Positions 45,117 through 56,559 of a stretch of DNA of 64,000 bases are shown here, piece after piece. The first letter of the stretch is position 1. Each line of letters opens with the position of its first letter. The notes under the pieces were generated by a model. The model had not been told where the DNA came from, ran no database searches, and saw only the letters and a list, made by a program, of their open reading frames with translations. This stretch comes from Pseudocercospora fijiensis CIRAD86. Lineage: Eukaryota > Ascomycota > Dothideomycetes > Mycosphaerellales > Mycosphaerellaceae. The stretch is from the NCBI RefSeq assembly GCF_000340215.1, contig NW_006921534.1:3471041-3535040 (forward strand). The letters are read 5' to 3'. The translations under genes were made by a program, and so were the position numbers.

Positions 45117-47056
45117 CGTGCGGGTGAGAGTGATATGAATTTGTAGAGGCAACGCCGGTCAGTGGATAATGTGATGTAGCAAGCAGAATGAGCTGGCTGC
45201 TTGGTTCCAAGCTTTGTGGGTCCATCGCAGCGCTCGTGGAAGGCACCTTCCTGCCATGAGGCAGTAGCTGGGCATCCGCGCGTATCGCGTCATTGTGGTA
45301 ATTTCGCGCTTTGCAACGCAACTACGCAGTATCACTTGTTCGTTGCCAGTACAAGTCCGTAGCTCGCTGAACGACTATCTCCGACCCGCCTCCACGACAG
45401 CCTTCATGTCATTGGACAGTGTCTATGCTTTCTTCATGTTTCAATCTCCATCCTCATGTGCTTCGCAATGCCTCGTACTCCGCGTGTAACCACACATCAT
45501 CAATTGCTACCTTCCAGTGATCGAACGTTGATTCACAGCTCTTGCTTCGCGCATCGGACGCGAACTAACCTCAGAGCGGAGGACTTCCATCTCGATCCGG
45601 GGGGCTGCGCCGTGCGAAGCTCAACGCGTCTATGAAGACTATTGTTTTCCCATGTGCTCATGCATGCATCTGCACACCCTGGTGCCTGCCCAGTCTCTCG
45701 AAGGTATTCCTAATGTCTGCAATGAACTTCCAGATGGCCGCCGCAAGACGCCTGCTGATCTCGCTATCGATCTGCCATCTCCAATGACGCATGTGTTGGT
45801 GCATGAGGGATGGAAGGAAGAACGGGAGCCCCTTTGATGTGGACGGTACGGAGTCAGGTCCGTTACGCTGCGCGCCTCATTTCTCGGCAGCCTCCAACCT
45901 CACCTTGCCTCCTGACATGCTGTACTGTAGTGAAAAGAGGCATAAAGGCGGCCGCGCACAACACACCGAACACGCCAGCAGATCGAGCAGGTTGCTCTCG
46001 GCCTGTGAAGGAGTAGTGTAGTCCTTCGGCAGCTCGTTCGTTGTAGATGATGAATCTTGAATGCCTTCGGTGGTAAAATTCAGGCAGGTAAGCAAGTATC
46101 CCTGGTTCGCGGTCATTGACAGGAACATCAGATAGCGGACCGCGTAGCTGCCGGAATTGGAAAGATTCGTTGCGTCGAAGTCAGGGCGTACATTTGGGCA
46201 TTTGCAATGAGTGACTCGCGTCAGACACCCACGAGAGCCAGATGGTAGAGGCCTCAGAAATAGGATCTGGAATCACTGGTTTTCAACAAGAGGAATTCGA
46301 ATCAAATGTAGCGAGGACTGCAATGGGCGATGTGGAAGATTCGCATGAAAGAGAAACATTTTGGATTGCTGAAAAAGTGGGAAGCCAGGACAGGTCCATC
46401 CAAGCTAGAGTGAAAGCCTCAATGCTGTCCGATAAAGGCTTTGTTTGCTTAAACTCCGTTCTTATTTCGTGGAATCTGTGTCTTAGTATCCGTGGCCAGG
46501 GATCTGCATCGGTATCGAAATTCGTACGTCTTGTCAGCACCATGCAGTGAGGACGCAGCGCTCGAAATTGAGCTCCTTTCGGCGGCAGGCCTCTCACTGC
46601 TCGAGCGCTGGCGAGACGCTCTACGCGTGCTCAAATTTACAAAATCAGAGGGTTCTTTTCGCCATGGACACCCGAGTGAACAGCAGGCATTCCAGACCCG
46701 AAGAAAGCAGGCCTACGACTCCTGCTCGACCGATAAGCTGGAAGCACCAATCAAGACACTCGAATTTGATCTGACAAAGCATGCGGGAGTGAAGTAGAGA
46801 TGGTTGCTGTAGAACGGCGTCACAGCAGCTCCCAAGTGAGCACGGACCGGTGAAGTCGCAAAACAAAACATCTTCACCGCCGGCGTCCATCACACCTTCA
46901 ACACGCGCGCCTCGAAATTACTTGAAAGCGTCCAGCGATTTCACCACCAGATCGCGTCCGGTCGCGCGGGCCTGATTTGGACGCTGAACTCTGCGCGACT
47001 CTTCATCGCGGCTGCAAACGCGACTCGCAGCACAACTCACACTGACGCGTGGCGCC
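45117..47056. promoter_or_regulatory. Divergent intergenic region hop1 / YTH-like gene (1.9 kb)
   Basis: Only short, overlapping, unsupported frames (up to about 100 codons). No tRNA, repeat array or domain recognised. Probably contains both promoters and long 5' leaders. Confidence 0.5.
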
Positions 47057-50000
47057 ATGAGCGCAGACAACGAGATGGCGGCGCAAGACACGGATGGCGT
47101 CTCGCTCGTTCCGTTCGACCCAAAAGCGTCCGACTTCGTGCCAAAGCCAGACAATAACGAATCGAAGTCCAGTGCCCAGGGCAAGCCGCGCCTGACGCTG
47201 AAGAATACGTCCGGCTCACTTCGCGATGGCAAATCTGACACCAAGCCGCCTCACAATGCTGTACCGCTATACAGCTCCAACATCTGGTCGCCAAACCACA
47301 ATCTTCCTGCAAACAGTGCTGGAATCCCTCAGAAGCCAAGCTGGGATACGTTCGCAAGCACACCTAATCGCGCCTACCATGAGCCAGCAGCCCCAACTGA
47401 GCATGGAATCAGTCCACTGCCAGGCCTTGGCATGCAGAGTGGACAGACCAGCTTCGTACGCTCCGCCGACGGCCGCATCATTGGTGCCAACACGGGATTC
47501 AACGAGGATATTGGAAGCTTTGCCCATTCCGATCAGTATCGCAGTCTTGGTGAACCGTCCAGCTTTCCCTCACCAATCCATCACAGCTTCAGCAGAATGA
47601 CAGATCAACTGTCCCAACAACCATTCGGCGTCACCTGTCAACAACCTGATTCGTCCTTCAGACAGGTCGACAGTGACAGCAAGAGCCTCACTCAACCCGG
47701 CGCAGTCTCAAATATGGCAGTAACTGTCAAGTCAAACGTCGAAAATGACGCCGAAACAGTCTTCAATGATCGCAAGTCCGACTCGAGTGGCTCGCACGCG
47801 GTCAGCGACCATTTCACGATGCAGGTTCCGGCTATGGCTGGTGCTAAGGCTGGAGTGTAAGTAGTCACAGTTGTGCCATTGTCATACTTTTGCTAATGCT
47901 CATTGTTTGCACAGGTGGTCTGAGAGATCTCATCCGCGTAGTCTGCGACGCGGGCTGAAAGATCCCAAAGCCGAATGGGAAGAGGCTTTCGATGGCGCGC
48001 TCACGGTTCTGGCGGCTGTTAATCCTGAGCATTTTCAGATGCCTCTTGGTGTAAGTTGATCGCACCCGATGATTATAATTTATTTTGCTAATGAATCGAC
48101 AGACGCGTATTATCAACGTCAAATCGGAGTTCCCAAGCAATGTTATCACCGCCATTCGCCAAGGCAAGTTGTCCGTCATGGCAAAGGTCGCTGAACGCAT
48201 CATGAAGATATGGGATATGCGTCACGACACCAACGAGAAAGTACTTATGCTATTCTCTGTAAACGGCAGCAAGAAATTCTGTGGTCTTGCTGAGATGAGT
48301 GGTCCATGGGATCCAGACACGCCTGTCGAAGGCTGGGAGGTCAACCCGGCTGCATCAAAGCCGTGTGTTGGGTAAATACTCTCACATCTTCAATTGCGCC
48401 GTTGCTAATAGCTTGCAGCTCGATCCCTCTCACTTGGATCTACATCAAAGACGTTTCCTATTTCCACTTCTCGCACATCCGTCAGCAGCACAATGATCAC
48501 CCTGTCGGCAACATGTGGAACGGCATGAATTTCGAGCACCATGGTGAGTAGCGCAGCATTGATCCGCTATCGTGCAGCATTCATGTGCATTTGCTGACAA
48601 GAGACCAGTCGGTCGCGCAGTCGTACAGCAATATGTTCAAACGCCTGCTACCGCCAGCATTCTCGGCCACCCTAAGAACTACTCTGAGAACTACGAGCTC
48701 GCCAAAGCAGGAACTTCCCAGCAGCGACGCGGTACATTCAGCGATCGCGGTGATCGTGGCAGCCGGGGAGGACGTGGTGGTGGCAGCTTCCGTGGCGGCT
48801 CATCCTTCAACGTTCCATTCCAGCGTCAACGAAACGCAGCCTCCGACATTTCCGACGGTGATGATTCTACTCCTACAGCTGCGAAGACTTCTGGTCGCCT
48901 CCCGCGCAATGGATCGGCCCCACCGAAATACAATCTCGCGATGCTCGGCAACACAAAGCTTGCACCCGGTGAAATCGCTTCGGTCACAGTCGACTCTTCT
49001 GGAAACTTGGTGCTGCTCCCGTCGCCGACTGGGAACAGCTTCGAGATGGATATGCCGCTCACGTCTCGCTCCTTCAACAGTCCCAGGGACTTCTTTCAGG
49101 CAGCCGGACGCGACTCTGCTTCACTGCAGCACTCTGCTTCGATGAACTCGATGCGCGCCCCAGGAGGCCCAGTGCTTCATCCCTCGGTCTCAATGGACAG
49201 CTTGACGCAGCAGCGGGGAAACAGATATCCTGCATCCAGCCTCATCTCGCCGGCTGCTCATAACACGAGCTTCAACTTAGCGCAGAGCTTTTCGGGTGTA
49301 CCAGTTTCTGCTAGCATGCCAAGCTTCAGCGGCATTACAGGAAGTGGCAGCGCTCGTGCGTTGCGAACCACTCCCCAGGCCCATGTGGGCAACTCTCACG
49401 GTGGAGAGGATACGCCAACCCATCGCCCCCATTCGCATTTGAAGCGTGGCGCAACTCTCCCAGGTCTGGTGACTGCCGCTGAATCTGGCCTCGGAGTTGT
49501 GAACATTGACAAGCTGAAAGCTCACCACCACATGCTGCAGGCCGAGAAACACCTGCTACAATGCCAAATGCAGGACCCGGCCACGGGTAGCATGAACATG
49601 AGACTACTCAACGCCAAGATGAATCGCCTCACTCTGGAGATCCAGGATATCGAAATCACTCTGCACAGAGCTGGGGGCTCGTACTCCCCAGAACGCTTCG
49701 ACAGTTCGTCAGAGCAAGGTTCCGTGTCTTCTAGTCTGCAGAACATCTCTCCAGTTCGTGCTGCTGACGGCCGACCACTTGATTCCGCATCCATGCTCGG
49801 TTCGCCATTGTCCACAACCTACGGTGGCTACGGTAGCGAAGCTGGCACCTTCCAGCCTCGCCATCGACCCTCCGCTTCTTGGGACTTGCGCGAGAAAGCC
49901 GTGCGGGACCTTGTGGACAGCCCAAAGCAGGACAACAAAGACCTACAGCCGAACGTGCTCTCGCACCAGAACTCAAGCTTCTTCCCAGGAGGAAACGGAA

Positions 50001-50065
50001 TGGGTAATGGTAGCAATTTCAGCTTCCACGCCCCTACTCCTGCTAAGCGCAATCGCCAAACTTGA
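47057..50065 (+). CDS. YTH-like RNA-binding protein with RGG region
   Basis: Five exons: 47,057-47,856; 47,915-48,050; 48,103-48,371; 48,419-48,543; 48,609-50,065. Total 2,787 bases, 928 residues. The disordered N-terminus (about 270 residues) is Ser/Pro/Gln-rich. The central YTH-like domain runs from TRIINVKSEFPSNV through VLMLFSVNGSKKFCGLAEM and TWIYIKDVSYFHFSHIRQ to NMWNGMNFEHHVGRAVV, in the order of YTHDF proteins. The first cage Trp of m6A readers (IWCST region) is Leu/Ser here, and of the other two only GW in VEGWEV is seen. After it come an RGG box (GDRGSRGGRGGGSFRGG), a long low-complexity region and a coiled segment (DKLKAHHHMLQAEKHLLQ). Likely cytoplasmic mRNA regulator; m6A binding is doubtful. 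Confidence 0.75.
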
Positions 50066-50735
50066 AGAGTGCCAACAAAAAACAACTCTTGCATGGGCAG
50101 CTGGACAAACTGCCGTTCATTGCAAATTCCATCAGCGAAACTTGTACATCCAACGACCATACTTTTGCAGGCATGTCACTGGATGTGATACCCGACAAAT
50201 GCACAGCATACTACTTTCATTTGTACAGCGATACTACAGCACCCAATAATGGCGAGCTCGCCGGCTCTGGTCTCTTGCACTACTGGCTAGCTTGAATCTG
50301 GGCTGCTTGGATGGGAAAGAGGCTGAAAAGGCTTGTCGCGAACGCAATGGGATGCTTGTAAGAATAGCACGGTGGCGATTGGCACTTGTACTCGAAATCC
50401 GTTACCCTTGAGGAAAGAGGCGGAGTACAGAGAAGGCAGCGTGAAGATGGACACGCTTGTCATGTATACCAATGCAGTACTAGGACGAACATCGTCAACG
50501 AAGGATTCCATCTCCGATGCATGAAAGCGACAGAAAGTCATTGTCCAAATACCTCGTTTCAGCTTCGTCAACCATCAGATGTCGAGCAGCAGCTGAGCGT
50601 TCTCGCTCCCTTGAAATGCGTGAATGTCAAGTCTCGTTGACAAGCAAATCCATGGTATCATTTCCACTCCTTTCAAGCTTTCTTACGCCACCAGCGCCTC
50701 GCTAAGATATCAAATCGCACCAAAATAATCCTTTC
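50066..50735. other. Convergent intergenic region
   Basis: About 670 bases between the 3' ends of the YTH-like gene and ctk3; no supported gene. Confidence 0.5.
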
Positions 50736-51533
50736 TCAATAGTCATCATACTCCAGATGTTTCCTCCTCTCCTCTGCCTCTTCTTTCGCCATACGATAGT
50801 CGTCGCTATCCACATCGCTTCCCTCCTCCCACAACTTCTCAAACTCGGCGTCATGCGACAGATTTGCGCTCGGTTGTGGTATCGCCCATATGTTCTCCCT
50901 CGCCCTCTTGTGTCGCTCGCGATCTTCCTCTATTCGTTGTTCAATCTGTCTTTTGTCCAACCTTATGCCAGAAGTATAAAGCGCGCCCGGTTCTCGCGCT
51001 ACGGAATGCGGAGTAGATCGCACAGTAGAAGCACCGCCATCTCGTCTTGCATCATCTGCTGCGTGCGCGGGGCTGCTGATTCCGCCTGGCAAGTTGTCTC
51101 GACCTTGGATGCACTCCTCCAGTTCCCGTACTGTCTGCTCTTGCAAGAAACCACCTCCCATGAGTGTATTGATGACTTTCCTCACGACCTTCACGTTCGC
51201 TGCTCCGCTTCCATCGTCTGGTGCTACCAGATCGATAATTCGAAGTATGTCTCGCTCCATCATTCGCACATACTGGATCCCGCTTGCATTCAGCCCACCA
51301 GTCTGAGAAGCAGCCTTTGCGGTATCGCATAATGCTGGCAGGAAGTACATGATATTTGCGCGATTGTTCATGTTATTGCGTTCGAGCTGTTCGAGGATGC
51401 ACGAGTGCAAGTCATCGGCGTAGTCGGCATATTTGAGGGCGTAGTTCGCAGCTTTTGTAGCAGAAGTGGTGCTAGCGTTCAGATGCTGCAGTTGTGAAGT
51501 GAAGCGCATGCGCACTTCAAAAGGGTCTGCCAT
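50736..51533 (-). CDS. ctk3: CTD kinase subunit gamma (Ctk3)
   Basis: Single exon, 265 residues from ATG 51,533, which gives the family start MADPFEVRMRFTSQLQHLNA. The N-terminal ~140 residues form a CTD-interaction-domain-like helical fold (KAANYALKYADYADDLHSCI, NNRANIMYFLPALCD, KVVRKVINTLMGGGFL). A linker follows, then a highly charged tail (RIEEDRERHKRARENIW, EEAEERRKHLEYDDY). Ctk3 is the third subunit of CTDK-I, which phosphorylates Ser2 of the RNA polymerase II C-terminal domain; it stabilises the cyclin subunit. The open frame extends 46 codons upstream but that part is unlike the family. Divergent from the cyclodeaminase-like gene. Confidence 0.9.
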   Translation of the reverse strand: MADPFEVRMRFTSQLQHLNASTTSATKAANYALKYADYADDLHSCILEQLERNNMNNRANIMYFLPALCDTAKAASQTGGLNASGIQYVRMMERDILRIIDLVAPDDGSGAANVKVVRKVINTLMGGGFLQEQTVRELEECIQGRDNLPGGISSPAHAADDARRDGGASTVRSTPHSVAREPGALYTSGIRLDKRQIEQRIEEDRERHKRARENIWAIPQPSANLSHDAEFEKLWEEGSDVDSDDYRMAKEEAEERRKHLEYDDY

Positions 51534-52085
51534 GGCGGAAGAAGAGGCTTGTTGACTGCAAAGCAGTGCTTTCGTGCCTAACACTGGAGAGAAAGATGTA
51601 GCGTAGCAGCGCAGCTTCACTTCAGATCTCGGCACGGCCCGAAATGTGGAGCCGCACCTAGAGACAGTCAAGGAAGCGAGCTTACGGAGCGGCTGGGCTG
51701 CGGTAGAACTACCGACCGCCGATGAAAAAGAGAGTGGCTGCGATCGATGTTGAAGAAGCCGGCCTTGCTCAGCTCTTCCACGCCACGGACACTCCAGCAG
51801 AAGCTCAGAGCACAGCAGTGGACAGCTGCGTAGATGCCAGTTATTATGTGGAAGGGAGTCGAGATGAGATGGCGGACGTGAAGCGTCGCTTATTCAGCGC
51901 GCCATCGATGTGGCGTACCTCCCTACGCCGCTCCCTCGCTCTTGGTGCAAGCTCTTCGTCTATCCACGGAGTACGCAAATCAGCCTTCTATACCTCGCTT
52001 CTCACTCTGATACCATAAGAGCAGGGGTGTGCCTTGACACTTACGCCGCATCGCGAACCCAAGTTGCGGAACGATACGCGCAAAC
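51534..52085. promoter_or_regulatory. Divergent intergenic promoter region (552 bp)
   Basis: Between ctk3 (minus) and the ornithine-cyclodeaminase-like gene (plus). A 98-codon frame at 51,722 has no support. Confidence 0.45.
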
Positions 52086-53480
52086 ATGCCTCTTCAAATT
52101 CTGAGTAACGAGGATGTTAGCAGGATACTCCATTCCTTCACGAAAGAAGACATCTTGGAGCTCCAGCAGTCCCTGGCTGACGCTCTGCACTGGTACTCAA
52201 CTTCAAGCGATGGCAACGATTGCTGTTCAGACTACCAACCAGAAAGAACGGTACTGAAGCGGAAAGACGGAAGCACATCCATCTACATGCCAGCATCTGG
52301 AATGACTGGTCAAGGCGTCAAAGTGCTGAATGTTACTCCACCAGACGCGAACGGACTTCCAGGGCTACAAGAGACGTACTCAGACGGTGACTCTCGAAGC
52401 TCGATCAGCTCAGCTTCGCGCCAAAGCATAGACTCCAGAAGGTCTGGCTCCTCGTCTCTACCGACAACACTTTCAGAAGTCACAGACGGCGCTGGCAACA
52501 TATCACTGACCTCTTCAAATGACGCCTCCCAATCAACCATTCGCGGCTCGCTTACCTTGCTGGACAACATGGGCAACACTACTGGCTTGTTGAATGCAGA
52601 AGAGATCACAGCTTTCCGCACGGCTTTGGCATCAACGATGCTGTTCAAGAAGCGCCATAGCGTTCACGATGTGACCGTTTTTGGTGCTGGTCGGCAAGCA
52701 TACTGGCACATACGTCTTGCATTGCTATTGCGAGGGGATGAAATCCACCACCTCAACATCGTCACGCGCCGCTTTGAGTCCGCACGGAAATGTATAATGA
52801 GGCTATACAATCCACAGCCACACGATCCAGACTACGTCAACCACATTGGCGAGAAGTACAACTCTAAGACCAAGAAGAACATCCTGACGCCCAGCCACAC
52901 CGAGTATCAGCGCCTGGTCAAGGAATACGTGCGCGCAAGTAATGTCATTTTCTGTTGCACGCCGAGCACGACGCCGCTTTTTCCAGCGACGTATCTCACA
53001 AATCCAGAAGGAAGAAAGAAAGGCAGATACATCTCGTGTATTGGTTCGTATAAACCCCATATGATCGAACTACACCCGGATGTGCTTCGGTATGCAGTAG
53101 CGCCTCATCACGAACACAAGCATATCCACAAGCGACAGAAGGAAGGTGGCGCCATCCTGGTCGATACTGTCTCAGGCTGTCTGAAAGAGGCTGGTGAAAT
53201 CATTCAAGCCAAGCTGATGCCAGATCAAGTGGTGGAATTGGGGGAGCTGTTCATGCTGAAGCGCGACGCAGACAGGAACGCGAGGGAGAGAGGTGAGAAA
53301 GTGGATGTCGGCGTGGATGGATGTGCTTTGCAAGATAATTCTGGCTTGAAAGACTGGCTGACGAGAGGAAATGTCATTTACAAGTCGGTCGGGCTCGGTC
53401 TTATGGACATCGTCGTCGGAAATGAGCTGTTACGATTTGCGAGAGAACGAGGCGTGGGAACGACGGTTGGCAACTTTTAG
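52086..53480 (+). CDS. Ornithine cyclodeaminase / mu-crystallin family protein
   Basis: Single exon, 464 residues from ATG 52,086. The family features are present: N-terminal LSNEDVSRIL, substrate-side KVLNVTP and LDNMGNTTGLLNAEEITAFRTA, then the NAD(P)-binding Rossmann part VTVFGAGRQAYWHIRLALLLRG, and later SNVIFCCTPSTTPLFP, CIGSYKPHMIELHPDVL and NVIYKSVGLGLMDI. True ornithine cyclodeaminase converts ornithine to proline and ammonia; many fungal members are reductases of unknown substrate, so the reaction is not assigned. A Ser-rich insertion (about 97-155) lies between the two halves. Relatives of about 330-380 residues lack such a long insert, and the protein is correspondingly longer. Confidence 0.85.
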   Translation: MPLQILSNEDVSRILHSFTKEDILELQQSLADALHWYSTSSDGNDCCSDYQPERTVLKRKDGSTSIYMPASGMTGQGVKVLNVTPPDANGLPGLQETYSDGDSRSSISSASRQSIDSRRSGSSSLPTTLSEVTDGAGNISLTSSNDASQSTIRGSLTLLDNMGNTTGLLNAEEITAFRTALASTMLFKKRHSVHDVTVFGAGRQAYWHIRLALLLRGDEIHHLNIVTRRFESARKCIMRLYNPQPHDPDYVNHIGEKYNSKTKKNILTPSHTEYQRLVKEYVRASNVIFCCTPSTTPLFPATYLTNPEGRKKGRYISCIGSYKPHMIELHPDVLRYAVAPHHEHKHIHKRQKEGGAILVDTVSGCLKEAGEIIQAKLMPDQVVELGELFMLKRDADRNARERGEKVDVGVDGCALQDNSGLKDWLTRGNVIYKSVGLGLMDIVVGNELLRFARERGVGTTVGNF

Positions 53481-53763
53481 AACAGTAGTACTCAGCACTA
53501 CCAGGCTTGATGCCAGAAATCCTGACAGTTATATGATTCTATTCTGCAATGTGATTCCTCCAATGCAAGATCTTGCCCACGATAGGACCGGATAGTGCTA
53601 TCTGCTAGTCTGTAGCCAAGCTCGCTGCCCCGCAGACAACGGTAGACAAGGAGAAAGCGAGACTACAAGCCTTTCCAAAACATCGTCCTTCCCTTTCGAA
53701 ACTCCGTCGTTTTCCTCCACGCCTGTCTGTCATACCAATTCTGCCCCGAACTTCCCAGTCCCC

Positions 53764-54915
53764 TCACATCCTCCCAAAAATCATATCCTTCCTACTCGTC
53801 AGCCCAACCTGACACCGATTATGACAACGATCGTGCAAACACTCCAAATTCGAACAAACAATCTGCTCCACAATCGTCTGAGCCTCACAAGTACAACAGG
53901 TCCATCTTGGTGCCGGTTCCCAAGCTCTCTGTGGTCGACTCGAAGTGATGCCAAATTGCTCCCACTGCTGGCCAGGAGGCTTGCTCAAATCATAGATCGG
54001 TGGTCGGACTCTGACTGTCTCATACTGGGTAGTGTTTGGGCTATCAGAAGTGGAGCGGTTTGGAGGAGTTTTGTTACTGTTCTTGCAGAAATCGATGAGT
54101 GGTGGGTACAGCGCTGGATCAGCGTTCACAGGGGAAAGCGTGGGGCGAGGAATTTTTGAAGCTGTTGGTGGGGATTTGGAAGAGGTGCGTGGGCAGGGTG
54201 ACGGAGTTTGAGGTTCTGATGCAGATCGCTCACAATCTCTTTCTGGCATTGTTGTCTGCTCCCCCAGATTCTTGTTCTTGGGATACCACAGGGGGTGTGG
54301 AGGGGAACGAGCGCGATTCTCGCTCTTCTTCCACAGGTGTGGGCCTGGAAGTTGAAGCGTGTCTTTGCTCGCCGTGCCGAACGCTGTAGCGCTGGCGAGA
54401 TCCTTGGTGACAGCAAGCTCATCCTCCTGGGTCGAGTCTGATCTCTGCGCTCGCCGAGAGCGCGATCTGGTGCTCCGCGAAGGCCCAAGAGCTGCAAGGA
54501 TACGTCCGGCTGCCGTCAGATCCTCGGCGCTCTTAGATGCCTCTCGCAGCTCGCCTGGTTCCATGATTTCGAACTGGCAGCCTCGTGCTTCGACTCTGCG
54601 CTTTGTGGGAGTGGGACTGGCCAAGTGAGGCGCACTCCGAGGAGATTCAAGAGGTGGAGATGTTTCATTTGTATTGCCCGGCGGCGGCGTGGCAAAATTG
54701 AAGAATGGTGCCTTCTGCTTGTACTTTTGCAATTGCTCCCTGGAAGGCGACTTTCGTTGCAAAGTCCGCGGTGGTGGTGCTGGAACTGCCAAATCGCCGA
54801 GTTTGATTGGTTCTTGTGCAGTGTCGTTATGAGAGCTCGACTGATCGGTGTGCTCCGAGGAAGAAGTTGTACTCAGTGAGCGTTTGCCCAAGATGCGCCG
54901 CAGCGAAGCGACCAT
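53764..54915 (-). CDS. Hypothetical low-complexity protein with C-terminal Cys cluster
   Basis: Single exon, 383 residues from ATG 54,915 (MVASLRRILGKRS). It is dominated by Ser, Pro, Thr and Arg with predicted disorder. One more conserved-looking block is CQFEIMEPGELREASKSAED. The last 50 residues hold a Cys-rich cluster (WTCCTCEAQTIVEQIVCSNLECLHDRC plus one more Cys), arranged CxxC...C....C...C...C. This resembles small zinc-binding modules at the ends of fungal proteins of unknown function. I do not recognise the family. The even frame and plausible start make a real gene likely. Confidence 0.65.
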   Translation of the reverse strand: MVASLRRILGKRSLSTTSSSEHTDQSSSHNDTAQEPIKLGDLAVPAPPPRTLQRKSPSREQLQKYKQKAPFFNFATPPPGNTNETSPPLESPRSAPHLASPTPTKRRVEARGCQFEIMEPGELREASKSAEDLTAAGRILAALGPSRSTRSRSRRAQRSDSTQEDELAVTKDLASATAFGTASKDTLQLPGPHLWKKSENRARSPPHPLWYPKNKNLGEQTTMPERDCERSASEPQTPSPCPRTSSKSPPTASKIPRPTLSPVNADPALYPPLIDFCKNSNKTPPNRSTSDSPNTTQYETVRVRPPIYDLSKPPGQQWEQFGITSSRPQRAWEPAPRWTCCTCEAQTIVEQIVCSNLECLHDRCHNRCQVGLTSRKDMIFGRM

Positions 54916-55370
54916 GTCTCAAGTGTGAGCGTGTGTATGGCGTTTGCTGGGTTGGACTAGAAGAATTATCAGCCAGGCGGCAGAGAGAAGTGGAGTGACG
55001 CGGGCGGCGCTAGCATGTGAACATTTTAACGCTGAATGCACAGCTGTTACAGATTGGCACTTCACTTGCCTCATCCATACGGTGCGCTCGTGTTGTCTGG
55101 CGAGACACTGCATCGAAATACTGTCATTTCGAGCGATTTCTGGTATACGAACTTCATGCTTCCCACCAACTGCAATGAAGCCACAACGCCTGCGCTGGAA
55201 TACTAAGTTGGGTATGCGATTATCGATACCGCGATGCTCGAGAGCTGCACTGTCTCCAATTCCCCTCTCCTTCACGAGCGGAGGCATGAAGCTCCTTACA
55301 TTACGTCCAGTGGTCCAGTCGCCCAGCTGGTAATCAGTCATGGAATCCTGGGCCACCCAAAAGAACGAGC
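54916..55370. promoter_or_regulatory. Upstream region of the 383-residue gene / MAPEG 3' flank
   Basis: About 455 bases; only antisense shadow frames. No element recognised. Confidence 0.4.
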
Positions 55371-55944
55371 TCACAGTACCAGTTTGACACCTGTCCAGCC
55401 TGCTAGACCCCACAAAGCTAGCGCTATAGGTTGGCTGATAACGAATCCAAGCACCCTTCCACTACCGTTCGGCTTGTCCACATTCGAGTAGCCAATCGCA
55501 TACACTATTCTGCCAATGATGAAGCCAATACCGAGACCTGTTGTGGTTCGGGGGTATGCCAGGCCTGCAATCAGCATGGCTAATGCGGTCGAGGGCTGTA
55601 CTTCGTTGTAATGGGCGTGGGCTCGCTGTTTGCAGTTGAACACATGCATGGCCTTTGCCTGTTCCTTGTCCTTGGCCGCAGCAATATCTCCGCTATCTGC
55701 GAATGCCTTCGGGGTTTTCAGACCGGTAGGCTTTCGTGCCAATCCTCCTCGCAAGCCATGCCAAAATCCAAGCTATTCTTATTGTCAGTTAAGCTTGGGG
55801 ATCGTTGGAACAGCGAGACGAACGAAGAATGTGGCAGCGGTAGTCGCAACTACATAGCCTATACACGAATCAGCCAAGCTTTTCGATTGTTTCGTCTGGT
55901 GTTTCCTTACCATACTCCTTTGGAAGCTCGATCGTTACCGACAT
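55371..55944 (-). CDS. MAPEG-domain membrane protein (microsomal GST-3-like)
   Basis: Three exons: 55,911-55,944; 55,824-55,858; 55,371-55,772. Total 471 bases, 156 residues; introns of 52 and 51 bases. The join at the second intron (donor GTTCGT, branch CTTAAC, acceptor AATAG) gives ATTAATFFLGFWHGLRGG and avoids a stop, matching MAPEG proteins. Four membrane segments are expected: EYGYVVATTAATFFLGFW, TALAMLIAGLAYP, LGIGFIIGRIVYAIGY and VISQPIALALWGLAGW. The family signature FNCKQRAHAHYNEVQPS is intact. MAPEG proteins are glutathione transferases/peroxidases or eicosanoid-type enzymes of the ER; the fungal function is detoxification by analogy. The gene ends the unique block 360 bases before the second RIP island. 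Confidence 0.85.
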
Positions 55945-56302
55945 TGTTGTTCTTGCTTACAAGTTGGTTGGAACAATGAAATGGCTGCTTGTGAGGCGTA
56001 CAGGTGCTGGGTACGCAGTTTCGAATTGTGTGCTGGTGTTCTGGTGCTGGTACTTGGTGCGAGAGTGACCAAGGGACCTCGAGTAAGTATATGGTGTGAT
56101 AGATATGTGTAGTATAAGGATGTGAAAGAGGGAAGAGCAATACTATACCTGAGCGCCTCCAAGGCTGTGAATGAGGTGGGAGATCTGCTATTTATATGGC
56201 TGCTCGAGCGCCATGCCGTCGAGGGCACAATGAACTATTGGAAACGTGACAGTTCGATTCGGCTTTTGTTGCGCCGTGTCCGCATCCGGGGACACAGAAA
56301 TC
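55945..56302. promoter_or_regulatory. MAPEG upstream region next to RIP island
   Basis: Normal-composition sequence up to the left terminal repeat of the second island. Contains the left copy of the 10-base direct repeat TCCGCATCCG (56,279-56,288). Confidence 0.45.
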
Positions 56303-56333
56303 CTGACTACCGAAACCACCGAGCTAACTACCG
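56303..56333 (+). repeat. Left terminal inverted repeat of the 6.2-kb element
   Basis: Begins CTGACTACCGAAACC and ends AACTACCG. The right-hand partner begins CTGACCACCGAAATC on the minus strand. Four transitions in 31 bases. Confidence 0.85.
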
Positions 56334-56559
56334 AATTGACTAATCGGAGAAAGCCGTAATGGTCCGTACGTAGGTTAGTGCGCGCGCTCGGCTTAAATAA
56401 GCTCGACTTTCCGAAAGCAACCCTTATTCCTTTCCCCTACTATAGCAGCTTCTACTAGCGTTAGTCTATTTAGAATCTAATCTTAATCTATTCTAACTCG
56501 ATTTACTAATCTATTTAAACTCGATTCTACTATAGCCCTATCTTAGAAGCTTATTAACA

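Noticed and set aside
50736..51671. 311-residue version of Ctk3
   Set aside because: The upstream 46 codons lack an ATG at their start and are unlike the family; MADPF at 51,533 is the family start.
56279..56302. GTGTCC...GGACAC hairpin at the left flank of the second element
   Set aside because: Six-base arms in GC-rich sequence are expected by chance and there is no partner on the right flank.
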